The notes beneath the pieces were generated by a model, which was not told where the DNA came from, ran no database searches, and worked only from the letters and a program-made list of their open reading frames with translations. 64,000 nt of DNA from Humibacter sp049446075. GTDB taxonomy: Bacteria; Actinomycetota; Actinomycetes; Actinomycetales; Microbacteriaceae. Both the position numbers and the translations under genes were made by a program. This document shows, one piece after another, positions 32,557 to 40,782 of this stretch (position 1 is the first letter of the stretch; every line of letters begins with the position of its first letter). The stretch covers positions 372,001 to 436,000 of the forward strand of contig NZ_JBMSEB010000003.1 of the NCBI RefSeq assembly GCF_049446075.1, written 5' to 3'.

Positions 32557-33734
32557 CTAGGGTTCCTTCCGGCCTCTGAGGACCTGAGCCGTGCAGTCAC
32601 GAGCATCGCTTCGAGTGCCAGCGTGGGCGCAACGTTGCCGTCGATACGTTCGCGGGCCGTCTGGATGGCGTCCATGGTCGCGAGCGTGCGCGACGGTGTG
32701 GATGCCTTCGCCGCGGCCATCAGTCGATCGCCCAGTTCCGCGTTCACCAGGTCAACTCCTGAATCGAGCTGCACCATGAGGATGTCGCGGTACAACGAGA
32801 GCAGATCGGTCAGGATGCGGTCGATCCCGTCGCGGAGGCTGCGCGTGGCCCTGCGCTTCTGGTCTTCTTCGAGCTGACGCAGTTGCGCGCGAAGGCTCGG
32901 CGGTATGGTGCCGCCCTCTTGGACGCCCAGCGATTGCAGCGTGTGCGCACGTTCCTCGGCATCGCGCTCCTCGGTGATCGCCTTGGCGTCTGCACCTGCA
33001 AGCTCGAGCAGCCGCGCGGCGCCTCCCACCACGTCGGCCACGGTGCGTATGCCCAGCGCGAGCTCGAGCGTCTCTTCACGTCGTGCGCGGGCATCCTCGT
33101 TGGTCGCCAGGCGGTGGGCCATGCCGATGTGGCTTTGCGCGTGGCGAGCAGCACGCTCAGCGATCTCGGCGGAGACGCCGTCACGACGCGCGATGAGACC
33201 GGCCACGTCGGCGACCGACGGCACCCGCAGTCGCACGGTGCGCACCCTCGAGCGAATGGTCGGCAGCAGATCGGCGTCGCTCGGCGCGCACAGGATCCAG
33301 ACAGTGCGCTCGGGTGGCTCCTCGAGCGCTTTCAGCAGCACGTTGGAGGTGCGCTCGGACATGCGGTCGGCATCCTCGATCACCATGACGCGGTAGCGGC
33401 TGACGGATGGCGAGAACTGCGAGCTGGACACCAGCGAGCGCACCTCGTCGATCGAGATGATGACGCGTTCGGTGCTGAGCACGCTGAGATCGGGATGCGT
33501 TCGTGCCTGCACTTCGCGTGTGGTGACCGGGTCACCGTCCGGACCTTCCCGGCTCAGCAGGGCCGCAGCGAACGCGTAGGCGAGGTTGGAGCGGCCCGAT
33601 CCGGGCGGTCCCGTGATGAGCCACGCGTGCGTCATGGCCGACGATGCCGTCGCGGCGGCCGCGGCGCGCAAGGTCTCGATCGCCTCGGGCTGGCCCGTGA
33701 GGTCGTCCCAGACCGACGTGGTGGCTAGAGGCAT
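32553..33734 (-). CDS. holB: DNA polymerase III, delta' subunit
   Basis: 393-residue clamp-loader subunit. The AAA+ fold starts with WDDLTGQPEAIETL and the P-loop position reads GPPGSGRSN, where the usual Lys is replaced by Arg, in keeping with the catalytically inert delta' role. SRVRTVRLRVP corresponds to the SRC/arginine-finger region, and EEPPERTVWILCA is the clamp-loader sensor stretch. It lies between tmk (26 bp upstream) and the secreted peptidase gene (ATGA overlap), the order topA-tmk-holB being common in actinobacteria. Confidence 0.93.
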   Translation of the reverse strand: MPLATTSVWDDLTGQPEAIETLRAAAAATASSAMTHAWLITGPPGSGRSNLAYAFAAALLSREGPDGDPVTTREVQARTHPDLSVLSTERVIISIDEVRSLVSSSQFSPSVSRYRVMVIEDADRMSERTSNVLLKALEEPPERTVWILCAPSDADLLPTIRSRVRTVRLRVPSVADVAGLIARRDGVSAEIAERAARHAQSHIGMAHRLATNEDARARREETLELALGIRTVADVVGGAARLLELAGADAKAITEERDAEERAHTLQSLGVQEGGTIPPSLRAQLRQLEEDQKRRATRSLRDGIDRILTDLLSLYRDILMVQLDSGVDLVNAELGDRLMAAAKASTPSRTLATMDAIQTARERIDGNVAPTLALEAMLVTARLRSSEAGRNPR

Positions 33735-33759
33735 GCTCCGACGCTACCCGGTGCGTCCG

Positions 33760-34479
33760 TCAGCGACCGAGGTGGCCAGGCTCGGGCGCGTTGATGCCGC
33801 GCGCGGCAAGCAGCTCTTCTACCCTGCCTGCGATGCGAACGGCGAGCTCGTCGGCGGATGCCGCGCCGTCGACGACGAGGAACCGCTCCCGCTCGACCTC
33901 GGCCAGCGCGAGGAACGCGGTGCGCACTCGCGCGTGGAAGTCGGATGCCTCTGCTTCCAGGCGATCGAATCGCTTGTTCGCCGAATCCAGGCGTCTGCGG
34001 GCATCGGCCTCGTCGATGTCGAGCAGCACCGTCAGATCGGGCAGCAGATTCTCTGTGGCCCAGAGCGACAGCTCTCGGATCTCCGCGGCATCCAGCTCCC
34101 TGCCGACGCCCTGATAGGCGACGGACGAGTCGAGGTAGCGGTCCTGCACCACGATCGTGCCCGCCTCCAGCGCGGGCCGCACGACGGTCGCGATGTGGTG
34201 CGCGCGATCGGCCGCATACAGCAGCGCCTCGGCGCGCGGCACGATGTCGCCGTGGTGGTGGAGCACGAGTTCCCGGATCTCGAGCCCCACCTCGGTGCCG
34301 CCGGGTTCCCTGGTGCGCAGCACGGTGTACCCCGCCGCCGTGAGCTGCTCGACGAGCTTCGCCGCCTGCGTCGATTTGCCCGAGCCGTCTCCGCCTTCGA
34401 ACGTGATGAAGACTCCCCGCGGCACTGCCCGGACGGCGTCTTCCGTCAGAACGGATTCCCCGGATGCACCGTGGCTCAC
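33760..34479 (-). CDS. tmk: Thymidylate kinase
   Basis: 239-residue dTMP kinase. The P-loop is FEGGDGSGKSTQ (from about residue 27), the DRY-type motif is DRYLDSSVAYQG, and the lid follows in DIDEADARRRL. The GTG start overlaps the topA stop (GTGA), making about 20 residues before the conserved core; this leader is variable. It is transcribed with topA and holB. Confidence 0.95.
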   Translation of the reverse strand: MSHGASGESVLTEDAVRAVPRGVFITFEGGDGSGKSTQAAKLVEQLTAAGYTVLRTREPGGTEVGLEIRELVLHHHGDIVPRAEALLYAADRAHHIATVVRPALEAGTIVVQDRYLDSSVAYQGVGRELDAAEIRELSLWATENLLPDLTVLLDIDEADARRRLDSANKRFDRLEAEASDFHARVRTAFLALAEVERERFLVVDGAASADELAVRIAGRVEELLAARGINAPEPGHLGR

Positions 34480-37430
34480 GAGTCGGCGGCCTTCGCCGAG
34501 GGCCTCTTCGTGGCAGCTGGTGTGCCCGTCTTGGCAGCGGTCTTCTTCGCGGTGCTCGACTTGGCAGTCGCCGCCTTCGTCGAGGCCGTCTTCGCAGTCG
34601 CCGTCTTCGCAGTCGCCGCCTTCATAGCGGTGCCCTTGGCCGTGGTCGACTTGCCGGTACTCGTGGACTTCGACACGGTGGATCGGCTCGTCGTCGCCTT
34701 CGAGGTACGACGCGTAGCCGGCTTCTTCGCGGGGCCCTTGGCGCGCTTGTCGGCCAGGATCTGGATGGCGCGCTGGAAGTCGATGTCCTCCACCGACTCC
34801 CCCCGCGGAATCGTCGCGTTCGTCTCGCCGTCGGTGACGTACGGTCCGAATCGCCCGTCCTTCACACGCACGGGCTTGCCGCTGACGGGGTCGGCGTCGA
34901 ACTCTTTGAGCGCACTGGATGCCCGCCTGGCACCGTATTTCGGCTGCGCGAACAGCTCGAGCGCGCCAGGCAGATCGATGTCGAAGATGGCGTCCTCGCT
35001 CGGCAGGGTGCGCGTGTCGGCCCCCTTCTTGAGGTAGGGGCCGTACCTACCGTTCTGCGCGAGGATCGGCTCGCCCGACTCCGGGTCCTCGCCGACCACA
35101 CGTGGCAGGTCGAGGAGTTTGAGCGCGGTCGGCAGGTCGATGCTTGCAGGATCCATGGACTTGAAAAGGGATGCCGTACGCGGCTTTTCCACTTTCGCGG
35201 CCTTGGCGCTCTTGGTCGCCTTCTTTTTCGGCAACACCTCGCCGGTCTCGAGGTCGACTGCTTCGTTCGCGGCATCCGTAATGTCGGCGGAGTCAGGCGA
35301 TGGGGTCTCCTGGGCATCCACCTCGGTGACGTACGGCCCGTATCGGCCGTCTTTGGCCACAACGAGCTTGCCGTTCTCGGGGTTCACGCCGAGCTCGCGG
35401 TCCGATTGAACGGGCGCCTCGATGAGCTCGCGCGCCCTGGCCGGGGTGAGTTCGTCGGGTGCGAGGTCCGGTGGAATGTTCACCCGGCGGGGCGGGGCAT
35501 CCGGGCCGGCCGCTGGATCGATGACCTCGAGATACGGCCCGTAGCGCCCGATACGCAGCGTGATGTCGTCTGCGATGCGCACAGAGTTGATCTCGCGCGC
35601 GTCGATGTCGCCCAGGTTGTCGACCACCTGCCGCAGCCCTCGATGGTCCCCGCTGCCGAAGTAGAAGCCCTTCAGCCAGTCGGCCCGGGTCTCCTCACCG
35701 TCGGCGATGCGGTCGAGGTCGTTCTCGAGCTCGGCCGTGAAGTCGTACTCGACGAGGTCACCGAAGTGATCCTCGAGCAGCCGCACGACGGCGAATGCGA
35801 TCCAGTTGGGAACCAGCGCCTGCCCCTGCATGGAAACGTATCCGCGGTCGACGATGGTGGAGATGATCGAGGCGTACGTGGAAGGGCGGCCGACACCCAG
35901 CTCCTCCATGCGCTTGACGAGGCTGGCCTCCGTGTAGCGCGGCGGCGGGGAGGTCTCGTGTCCCTTCGCCTCGACGTCGGCGACGACAAGGCTCTGCCCC
36001 TCCGTGAGCGGGGGCAGCTTCGCCTCCTCGGGCGCGGCATCCGTGTTCCGCTCCTCGTCGCGGCTCTCTTCGTACGCCTGCATGAAGCCACGGAACGTGA
36101 TCACCGTTCCGCTGGCGGTCAGCTCGGCGATCGTTCCGTCGAGCGCGCCCTCGCTCACCTTCGCCTCGATGGTGACGGATGCGGTCTGCCCCTTGGCGTC
36201 AGCCATCTGCGATGCGACGGTGCGCTTCCAGATCAACTCGAAGAGGCGCAGATCGTTGCCGTGAAGCACCGATGACATCTGCGCCGGGGTGCGCCACGTG
36301 TCGCCTGCCGGCCGGATGGCTTCGTGCGCCTCTTGCGCGTTCTTGCTCCGATTGGCGTACGTACGCGGGGAATCGGGTATGGAATCGGCCCCGTACAGCG
36401 CCTTGGCCTGAGCGCGTGCGGCAGTGACGGCCTGCGCGGACAAAGCCGTCGAGTCGGTGCGCATATACGTGATGTGCCCGTTCTCGTAGAGCGACTGCGC
36501 GACGCTCATGGTCTGGCGCGCGGTGAACCGCAGCTTGCGGGCCGCCTCCTGCTGCAGCGTGGAGGTGGTGAACGGTGCGGCCGGCTTGCGTGTGAGGGGG
36601 CGTGTCTCCAGCTTCGCCACGGTGACCGTCGTCGAGGCCTGGCGGAGGGCATCCGCGAGCTCGTGCGCCGATTCCTCATCGAACACCCGCGCCCGGCTCT
36701 TGAGCTGGCCGCGGTCGTCGAAGTCGCGGCCCGTCGCCACCTTCTGCCCGTCGACCCGGTTGAGGCGGGCGGCGAACTGCTGCGCTGCTGCATCCGTGGC
36801 CAGTTGTGCCAACAGATCCCAATAGGATGCCGCCACGAACGCCATGCGCTCGCGCTCGCGATCCACGACGAGTCGCGTCGCGGGCGACTGCACCCGGCCT
36901 GCGGACAAGCCCTGTCGCACCTTGCGCCACAGGACGGGCGACACCTCGTAGCCGTAGAGCCGGTCGAGGATGCGGCGCGTCTCCTGCGCGTCGACGAGCG
37001 ACATGTCGAGGTCGCGGGTGTTGTCTTTCGCCTTCTCGATGGCGTCTTTTGTGATCTCGTGGAAGACCATGCGCTTGACGGGCACCTTGGGCTTGAGTTC
37101 TTCGAGAAGGTGCCATGCGATGGCCTCGCCTTCGCGGTCCTCATCGGTGGCGAGCAGGAGTTCGTCCGCGTTCTTCAGCAGCTTCTTGAGCTTGGCGACG
37201 ACGGTGCGGGCTCGGTCGGAGACGACGTAGTAAGGCTCGAAGTCGTGGTCGACGTCCACGCCGAACTGGCCGAAGGCCCCGCGCTTCTTCTCCGCGGGGA
37301 TGTCCTTCGGCTCGATGAGGTCGCGAATGTGCCCGACGGACGCCTCGACCGTGTACCCGTCACCCAGGTACTTCTCGATCGACTTCACCTTGGTCGGTGA
37401 CTCGACGATGACCAGCTTGTTCCCTGGCAC
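34476..37430 (-). CDS. topA: DNA topoisomerase I
   Basis: 984-residue type IA topoisomerase that relaxes negative supercoils. The N-terminal TOPRIM domain starts LVIVESPTKVKSIEKYL and contains ATDEDREGEAIAWHL; the catalytic Tyr is in HITYMRTDSTAL. The C-terminal third has four repeated GRYGPY/GRFGPYV-type modules characteristic of actinobacterial TopA instead of zinc fingers, and ends in a Lys/Ala/Thr-rich tail of about 90 residues (repeated TAKTA/STAK words) that probably contacts DNA. The GTG start has AAAGGAG seven bases upstream. It is the first gene of an operon with tmk, holB and the secreted peptidase. Confidence 0.97.
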   Translation of the reverse strand: MPGNKLVIVESPTKVKSIEKYLGDGYTVEASVGHIRDLIEPKDIPAEKKRGAFGQFGVDVDHDFEPYYVVSDRARTVVAKLKKLLKNADELLLATDEDREGEAIAWHLLEELKPKVPVKRMVFHEITKDAIEKAKDNTRDLDMSLVDAQETRRILDRLYGYEVSPVLWRKVRQGLSAGRVQSPATRLVVDRERERMAFVAASYWDLLAQLATDAAAQQFAARLNRVDGQKVATGRDFDDRGQLKSRARVFDEESAHELADALRQASTTVTVAKLETRPLTRKPAAPFTTSTLQQEAARKLRFTARQTMSVAQSLYENGHITYMRTDSTALSAQAVTAARAQAKALYGADSIPDSPRTYANRSKNAQEAHEAIRPAGDTWRTPAQMSSVLHGNDLRLFELIWKRTVASQMADAKGQTASVTIEAKVSEGALDGTIAELTASGTVITFRGFMQAYEESRDEERNTDAAPEEAKLPPLTEGQSLVVADVEAKGHETSPPPRYTEASLVKRMEELGVGRPSTYASIISTIVDRGYVSMQGQALVPNWIAFAVVRLLEDHFGDLVEYDFTAELENDLDRIADGEETRADWLKGFYFGSGDHRGLRQVVDNLGDIDAREINSVRIADDITLRIGRYGPYLEVIDPAAGPDAPPRRVNIPPDLAPDELTPARARELIEAPVQSDRELGVNPENGKLVVAKDGRYGPYVTEVDAQETPSPDSADITDAANEAVDLETGEVLPKKKATKSAKAAKVEKPRTASLFKSMDPASIDLPTALKLLDLPRVVGEDPESGEPILAQNGRYGPYLKKGADTRTLPSEDAIFDIDLPGALELFAQPKYGARRASSALKEFDADPVSGKPVRVKDGRFGPYVTDGETNATIPRGESVEDIDFQRAIQILADKRAKGPAKKPATRRTSKATTSRSTVSKSTSTGKSTTAKGTAMKAATAKTATAKTASTKAATAKSSTAKKTAAKTGTPAATKRPSAKAADS

Positions 37431-38149
37431 CTGTCTCCTTTATCGGCTGCTGCTTATATAGACGACTTGCTTGTAACGGCCTGCTTGCTGAGGCGATTGC
37501 GCGGTCTTCGTCGACTGATCTTCATCTGCACGGTCGGTCGGTGTCGAGCGACGGTGTCGATCGGCGCTTCTTCCGCAGCCCCGACAGCCCATGAATGCTT
37601 CGCGGGTGCTGGTGCTCTGCGTGCGTTTGCTCGAAGTCTCTGTGTCGGATGTCCTGCGTTCGATGTTCCTGGCCGTACCGCTGCCGTTTGGCTGTGGATT
37701 GACCCTCGAGCCGTCCACGGTAGCGCGTCACGCCCTTTCGTCGAGTCATCCCGCCGAACCAGCCACTCGAGCCGGCTCGCGGGCTGAGCTGCGGGCCGAC
37801 CTTGCGGAACGAGCCTTCGGAGCCGGGCCCGGAGGACGCGCTGCCAATCGGTACAACTGCTGCCGCAAGACCGGCCACCGCTTGCTCGCCTCGTTCCGGT
37901 CCGAGACTCGTTGCGACCCGAGAGCACGGTCGCCCGCTGTCGCTCCCGGCCACGCCTCGCCGTGAAGACGAGCCACGCCGCTCGTCAGGCACACCATACA
38001 CACGTTCTCCGTTCGACTGCCCAATCTTCCGCGGCCGAGGGATTCCTCGCCCCGCCGCTTCGGATCCGGGTCAACACCCCCTACTAGAGCGCATCCCGCC
38101 ACTTCTAGAGGAGGGTTGACCCCAGGGAGGGGCGGAGGACAATGGCGAT
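37431..38149. other. 719 bp without a recognised gene upstream of topA
   Basis: Reading frames here on both strands have Arg/Ser-rich, shadow-like translations and no recognised motif. A TATATA hexamer near 37456-37461 (minus strand) could be a -10 element for topA, and a TATGGT near 37996 an upstream alternative. I see no tRNA, tmRNA or RNase P RNA signature. The region ends in the inverted repeat at 38068-38123. Confidence 0.5.
38068..38123. repeat. Imperfect inverted repeat before a small gene
   Basis: GGGTCAACACCCCCTACTAGA faces TCTAGAGGAGGGTTGACCC across 15 bases. The first eight bases and the final TAGA match perfectly, the middle has mismatches. It ends 26 bp before the ATG of the 81-residue gene and could be a hairpin in its leader or an operator. 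Confidence 0.6.
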
Positions 38150-38395
38150 ATGGGTACTTCACTGAGCGGTGCCTACACCGCGAAACTGACCGACGGACCG
38201 CTTGAAGGCAAGACCATCACAACGGGCTTCCTCGAGTCCGGGGAGCCGCAGCCCCGCCTCGAGATCACCGCGGGAAACGGTGAGAAGCGCTACGTGTACA
38301 CGCGCTCAGGAGGCGTGGAGTATGCCTCGGAATCCGGAGACTCGGAGCGCCCCACCGCCGTCGACTACCGCTACCTCGAAGCGGTCTTCGGCTAG
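38150..38395 (+). CDS. Small conserved-type hypothetical protein
   Basis: 81-residue cytoplasmic protein of unknown function, without Cys, membrane helix or signal peptide. It is Gly/Glu/Thr-rich with a probable beta-rich fold (AYTAKLTDGPLEGKTITTGF, KRYVYTRSGGVEYA) and ends in YRYLEAVFG. Third-codon GC usage and the amino-acid profile fit a real gene. GGAGG lies 11 bases before the ATG. It stands alone between topA and the convergent Tad cluster, with an inverted repeat upstream. Confidence 0.7.
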   Translation: MGTSLSGAYTAKLTDGPLEGKTITTGFLESGEPQPRLEITAGNGEKRYVYTRSGGVEYASESGDSERPTAVDYRYLEAVFG

Positions 38396-38435
38396 CCGCT
38401 CGCCTGCCTCCGGCCTGCATGCAGAGTTGTGCCTG

Positions 38436-38897
38436 TCACCCGGCTGGCGCAGGCGGCGGTCCGGCCCTTGCCCACACTGCAATCGGGACTCCAGCCACCG
38501 AGTCCTCTGCGCTCACCAGAACCACCAGACCGTTCACCTGGCATGACCCCAACCGAGCGCCGTTGAGCCTGGCAGCCTGGGCTGCGCGCTCACAGGGAGC
38601 ACCGGGTACCAGCCCGCTTGCCGCATCGGCAGCGGCGAGCGCCGCGGCGTCGGCCGCCGCCGACACCTGTTGCTTGCTCGCGAGCAACGCACACGCGCCC
38701 ACTGCGGCAGCCCCGGCCATCAAGAGTGCGGCGAGGAGCCCCACGATGACCAAGCTCGCCGAACCGCGCTGGCCGAAGCACGGCCCACGTGAAGCGGGCG
38801 ACACACCGGGCAGGATCGGCTGATCGAGTTCGCCCGGCTCCCCAGGCGCATAGATCCGCCATCCCGTGCGGATGCCCCATCCCCCACCTGCGTTCAT
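38436..38897 (-). CDS. TadE-like secreted membrane protein, Rv3654c type
   Basis: 153-residue protein with one hydrophobic helix (about residues 47-68) preceded by GQRGSASLVI, matching the start of the pseudopilin-like TadE/TadG and Rv3654c families. The segment after the helix, ASKQQVSAAADAAALAAADAA, is typical. It is the last gene of the Tad cluster and its function beyond pilus or secretion assembly is unknown. The ATG has GGAGG six bases upstream. It lies 33 bp after the TadE gene. Confidence 0.78.
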   Translation of the reverse strand: MNAGGGWGIRTGWRIYAPGEPGELDQPILPGVSPASRGPCFGQRGSASLVIVGLLAALLMAGAAAVGACALLASKQQVSAAADAAALAAADAASGLVPGAPCERAAQAARLNGARLGSCQVNGLVVLVSAEDSVAGVPIAVWARAGPPPAPAG

Positions 38898-38930
38898 CGC
38901 GCCTCCATCAGTCGCTGCTTCTGTGACAGG

Positions 38931-39314
38931 TCAGGACGTCGCATCCTGCTCGGCCGCTTGGTCGCCGAGCGCGCAACCTCGGCCTTGAACGGTCAAGCCC
39001 GTCACCGCTGCCGGTCCCGCAGCCCGCTGTTCCAAGGTGACGCAGACGAAGTCGTCGCTTCTGCCAACGGACACCGACGCCGATCCCACGGCAGTCGACA
39101 TCCGGGAACGCGCCGGGCCGTCGCCATCGCCCCGAGCCAGGGAACGAGCACCGTCGGCCGCCGCATCCGTGAGCCTTGCCTGCTGCACGACCACCTCGAT
39201 TGCACCCAGCCCGAAAGCGAGCACGAGCAGCACCGCGGGAACGACTGCGGCGAATTCCGCCGTGACGCTGCCGCGCTCCCGATCGCGTGCCTCCGCTACG
39301 GCTGGCCTTCGCAT
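38931..39314 (-). CDS. TadE-family pseudopilin
   Basis: 127-residue minor pilin of the tight-adherence type. RERGSVTAEFAAVVPAVLLVLAFGLGAIE is the diagnostic N-terminal processing and membrane helix, with the Glu five residues into the hydrophobic stretch as in pilins. Two Cys residues in the C-terminal half may form a disulfide outside the cell. It starts one base before the stop of the DUF4244 gene and is co-transcribed with the rest of the cluster. Confidence 0.85.
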   Translation of the reverse strand: MRRPAVAEARDRERGSVTAEFAAVVPAVLLVLAFGLGAIEVVVQQARLTDAAADGARSLARGDGDGPARSRMSTAVGSASVSVGRSDDFVCVTLEQRAAGPAAVTGLTVQGRGCALGDQAAEQDATS

Positions 39315-39315
39315 G

Positions 39316-39630
39316 TCAGTTGGCGACGGTCAGGGCACGACGTACGAGGTCGGTGAGGATGCCGCGCACCTCATCGCCACGCAGGATGAGCACGAGCAGC
39401 CCCGCGAACCCGACAGCCGCCATCGTCGCTACCGCATATTCGGCTGTCGCCGACCCGCTCTCGTCCGCCAGGGCTCGGGCTACGAGTCGAACCCGAGAAC
39501 CGAGGAGTATTCGTCGTGGCTGCTGCAGTGAGGTTCGCGCCGGGCTGTGGTTAGTCGCGTCCTTCGACCCCGTGCCGCTCGGGCCCGCCTGGACGGGGCG
39601 TGCCTTGGGATTCACGAAGTGCTGCATCAT
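39316..39630 (-). CDS. DUF4244 protein, Flp-pilin-like
   Basis: 104-residue protein with a basic N-terminal half and one C-terminal membrane helix preceded by ESGSATAEYAVATMAAVGFAG, the pattern of Flp-type major pilins and of Rv3656c. Start chosen at the paired ATGs at 39630/39627, which follow AAGGAG; a GTG at 39717 extends the frame but lacks a ribosome site. In actinobacterial Tad clusters this gene sits exactly between the TadB/C and TadE genes, as here, and is the likely structural pilin subunit. Confidence 0.82.
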   Translation of the reverse strand: MMQHFVNPKARPVQAGPSGTGSKDATNHSPARTSLQQPRRILLGSRVRLVARALADESGSATAEYAVATMAAVGFAGLLVLILRGDEVRGILTDLVRRALTVAN

Positions 39631-39720
39631 GTGCTCCTTTTGCTCTTGGTGGGCCATCACTTCGAGCATCGTCGGCATCCGAGGACCACGTTTCCGAGAA
39701 CGTCGATCGGTGTGCACTGT

Positions 39721-40782
39721 TCAGATTCCGTGGAGTGTGGACGACAGGATCGACATCACGAGCGGAGCGACCGAAAGCAGCATGAAGGCAGGAAGCACGC
39801 AGACCGCGAGAGGCGCCATGAGTCGCACGCCGAGCGCAGCGGATGCCGCCTGCGCCGAGCTGCGCGCGTCCCGGCGCGTCTGCTCGGCCTCGGCGCGCAG
39901 CAGCTCGACCGTACCGACACCGGCTCGTTGCGCGAGCGTGAGGACCGAGGCGACCGCCTCGGGGTCGGGTGGCGCGAGGTCGAAGCGCGCACAGGCATCC
40001 GTTACGCGTGTCAGGGCAGCGGAAGCAGCGCCACCACCGGACATCGCGACGGCGACGAGTTCGGTCGCGAGTCCGGGCATCCGGTCGCGCGGTGTGGCGC
40101 GTCGCAGCAGCGCGCGGTTCCAGGCGCGCGCAGCGAGGAGCAGAGCGCAGCCGGCGGCGAGGCATCCGATACCTGCCGGCGTCCCGAAGAGAACGTGCAT
40201 GGTGTCGAACCCGAGGCCCGCCCCGAACAGGATGCCGACGACGGGCAGCGCGAGCACCGTGCGCGCCGTCGCCCGCGGGCCCGCGAGCGCGCTCTCCCGG
40301 TCGCGTTGCGTCTGGCCGAGATCGCGCAGCGCAGACGCCAGATCGCGCAGGGATTCCGCGAGCGGCGCCCCCGACTCCGTTGCGACCCGAAGCGCAACGG
40401 CGAGGCCTCGCCAGGCGTCGCGTACCTCTGATCTGCGGCCGCCGGAACTGCGCCGACGGAACCGCGCGGGCATGGATGCCGTGGCCACGGCGTCCGCAGC
40501 AGAGGCGATGGCTCGCGGCACGTCGCCTCCTCGACGGGCGGTCTGCGCGGCCGCAGCGATCACCGCTTCGGTCGGGCCGCGAGGTTCCGCCGTCCGCACG
40601 TCCACGTCGTCGGAGTCGTTGCGGTCGTCACCAGAGGGCCCGGCGAGGTAGTCCCACGCAGCACCAGGCGGTACGCCAGCGGTGAGGAGCACGGCCAGGC
40701 GCTGGGCAACGTCGGCCACGTCCTCAACCGGAGGACGACGCAATCGCCGGGCGGACGCGGAGGAACGAATGCCGGTGCTCAT
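39721..40782 (-). CDS. Type II secretion F-domain protein, TadB-TadC fusion
   Basis: 353-residue inner-membrane platform protein. Two halves can be distinguished: a first with AWRGLAVALRVATESGAPLAESL and a membrane helix pair (TadB-like), and a second with ATELVAVAMSGGGAASAALT, VLTLAQRAGVGTVELLRAEA and a C-terminal helix pair (TadC-like). In mycobacteria these are two genes (Rv3658c, Rv3657c); here they form one chain. It should anchor the TadA ATPase. Its ATG overlaps the tadA stop (ATGA). Confidence 0.8.
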   Translation of the reverse strand: MSTGIRSSASARRLRRPPVEDVADVAQRLAVLLTAGVPPGAAWDYLAGPSGDDRNDSDDVDVRTAEPRGPTEAVIAAAAQTARRGGDVPRAIASAADAVATASMPARFRRRSSGGRRSEVRDAWRGLAVALRVATESGAPLAESLRDLASALRDLGQTQRDRESALAGPRATARTVLALPVVGILFGAGLGFDTMHVLFGTPAGIGCLAAGCALLLAARAWNRALLRRATPRDRMPGLATELVAVAMSGGGAASAALTRVTDACARFDLAPPDPEAVASVLTLAQRAGVGTVELLRAEAEQTRRDARSSAQAASAALGVRLMAPLAVCVLPAFMLLSVAPLVMSILSSTLHGI

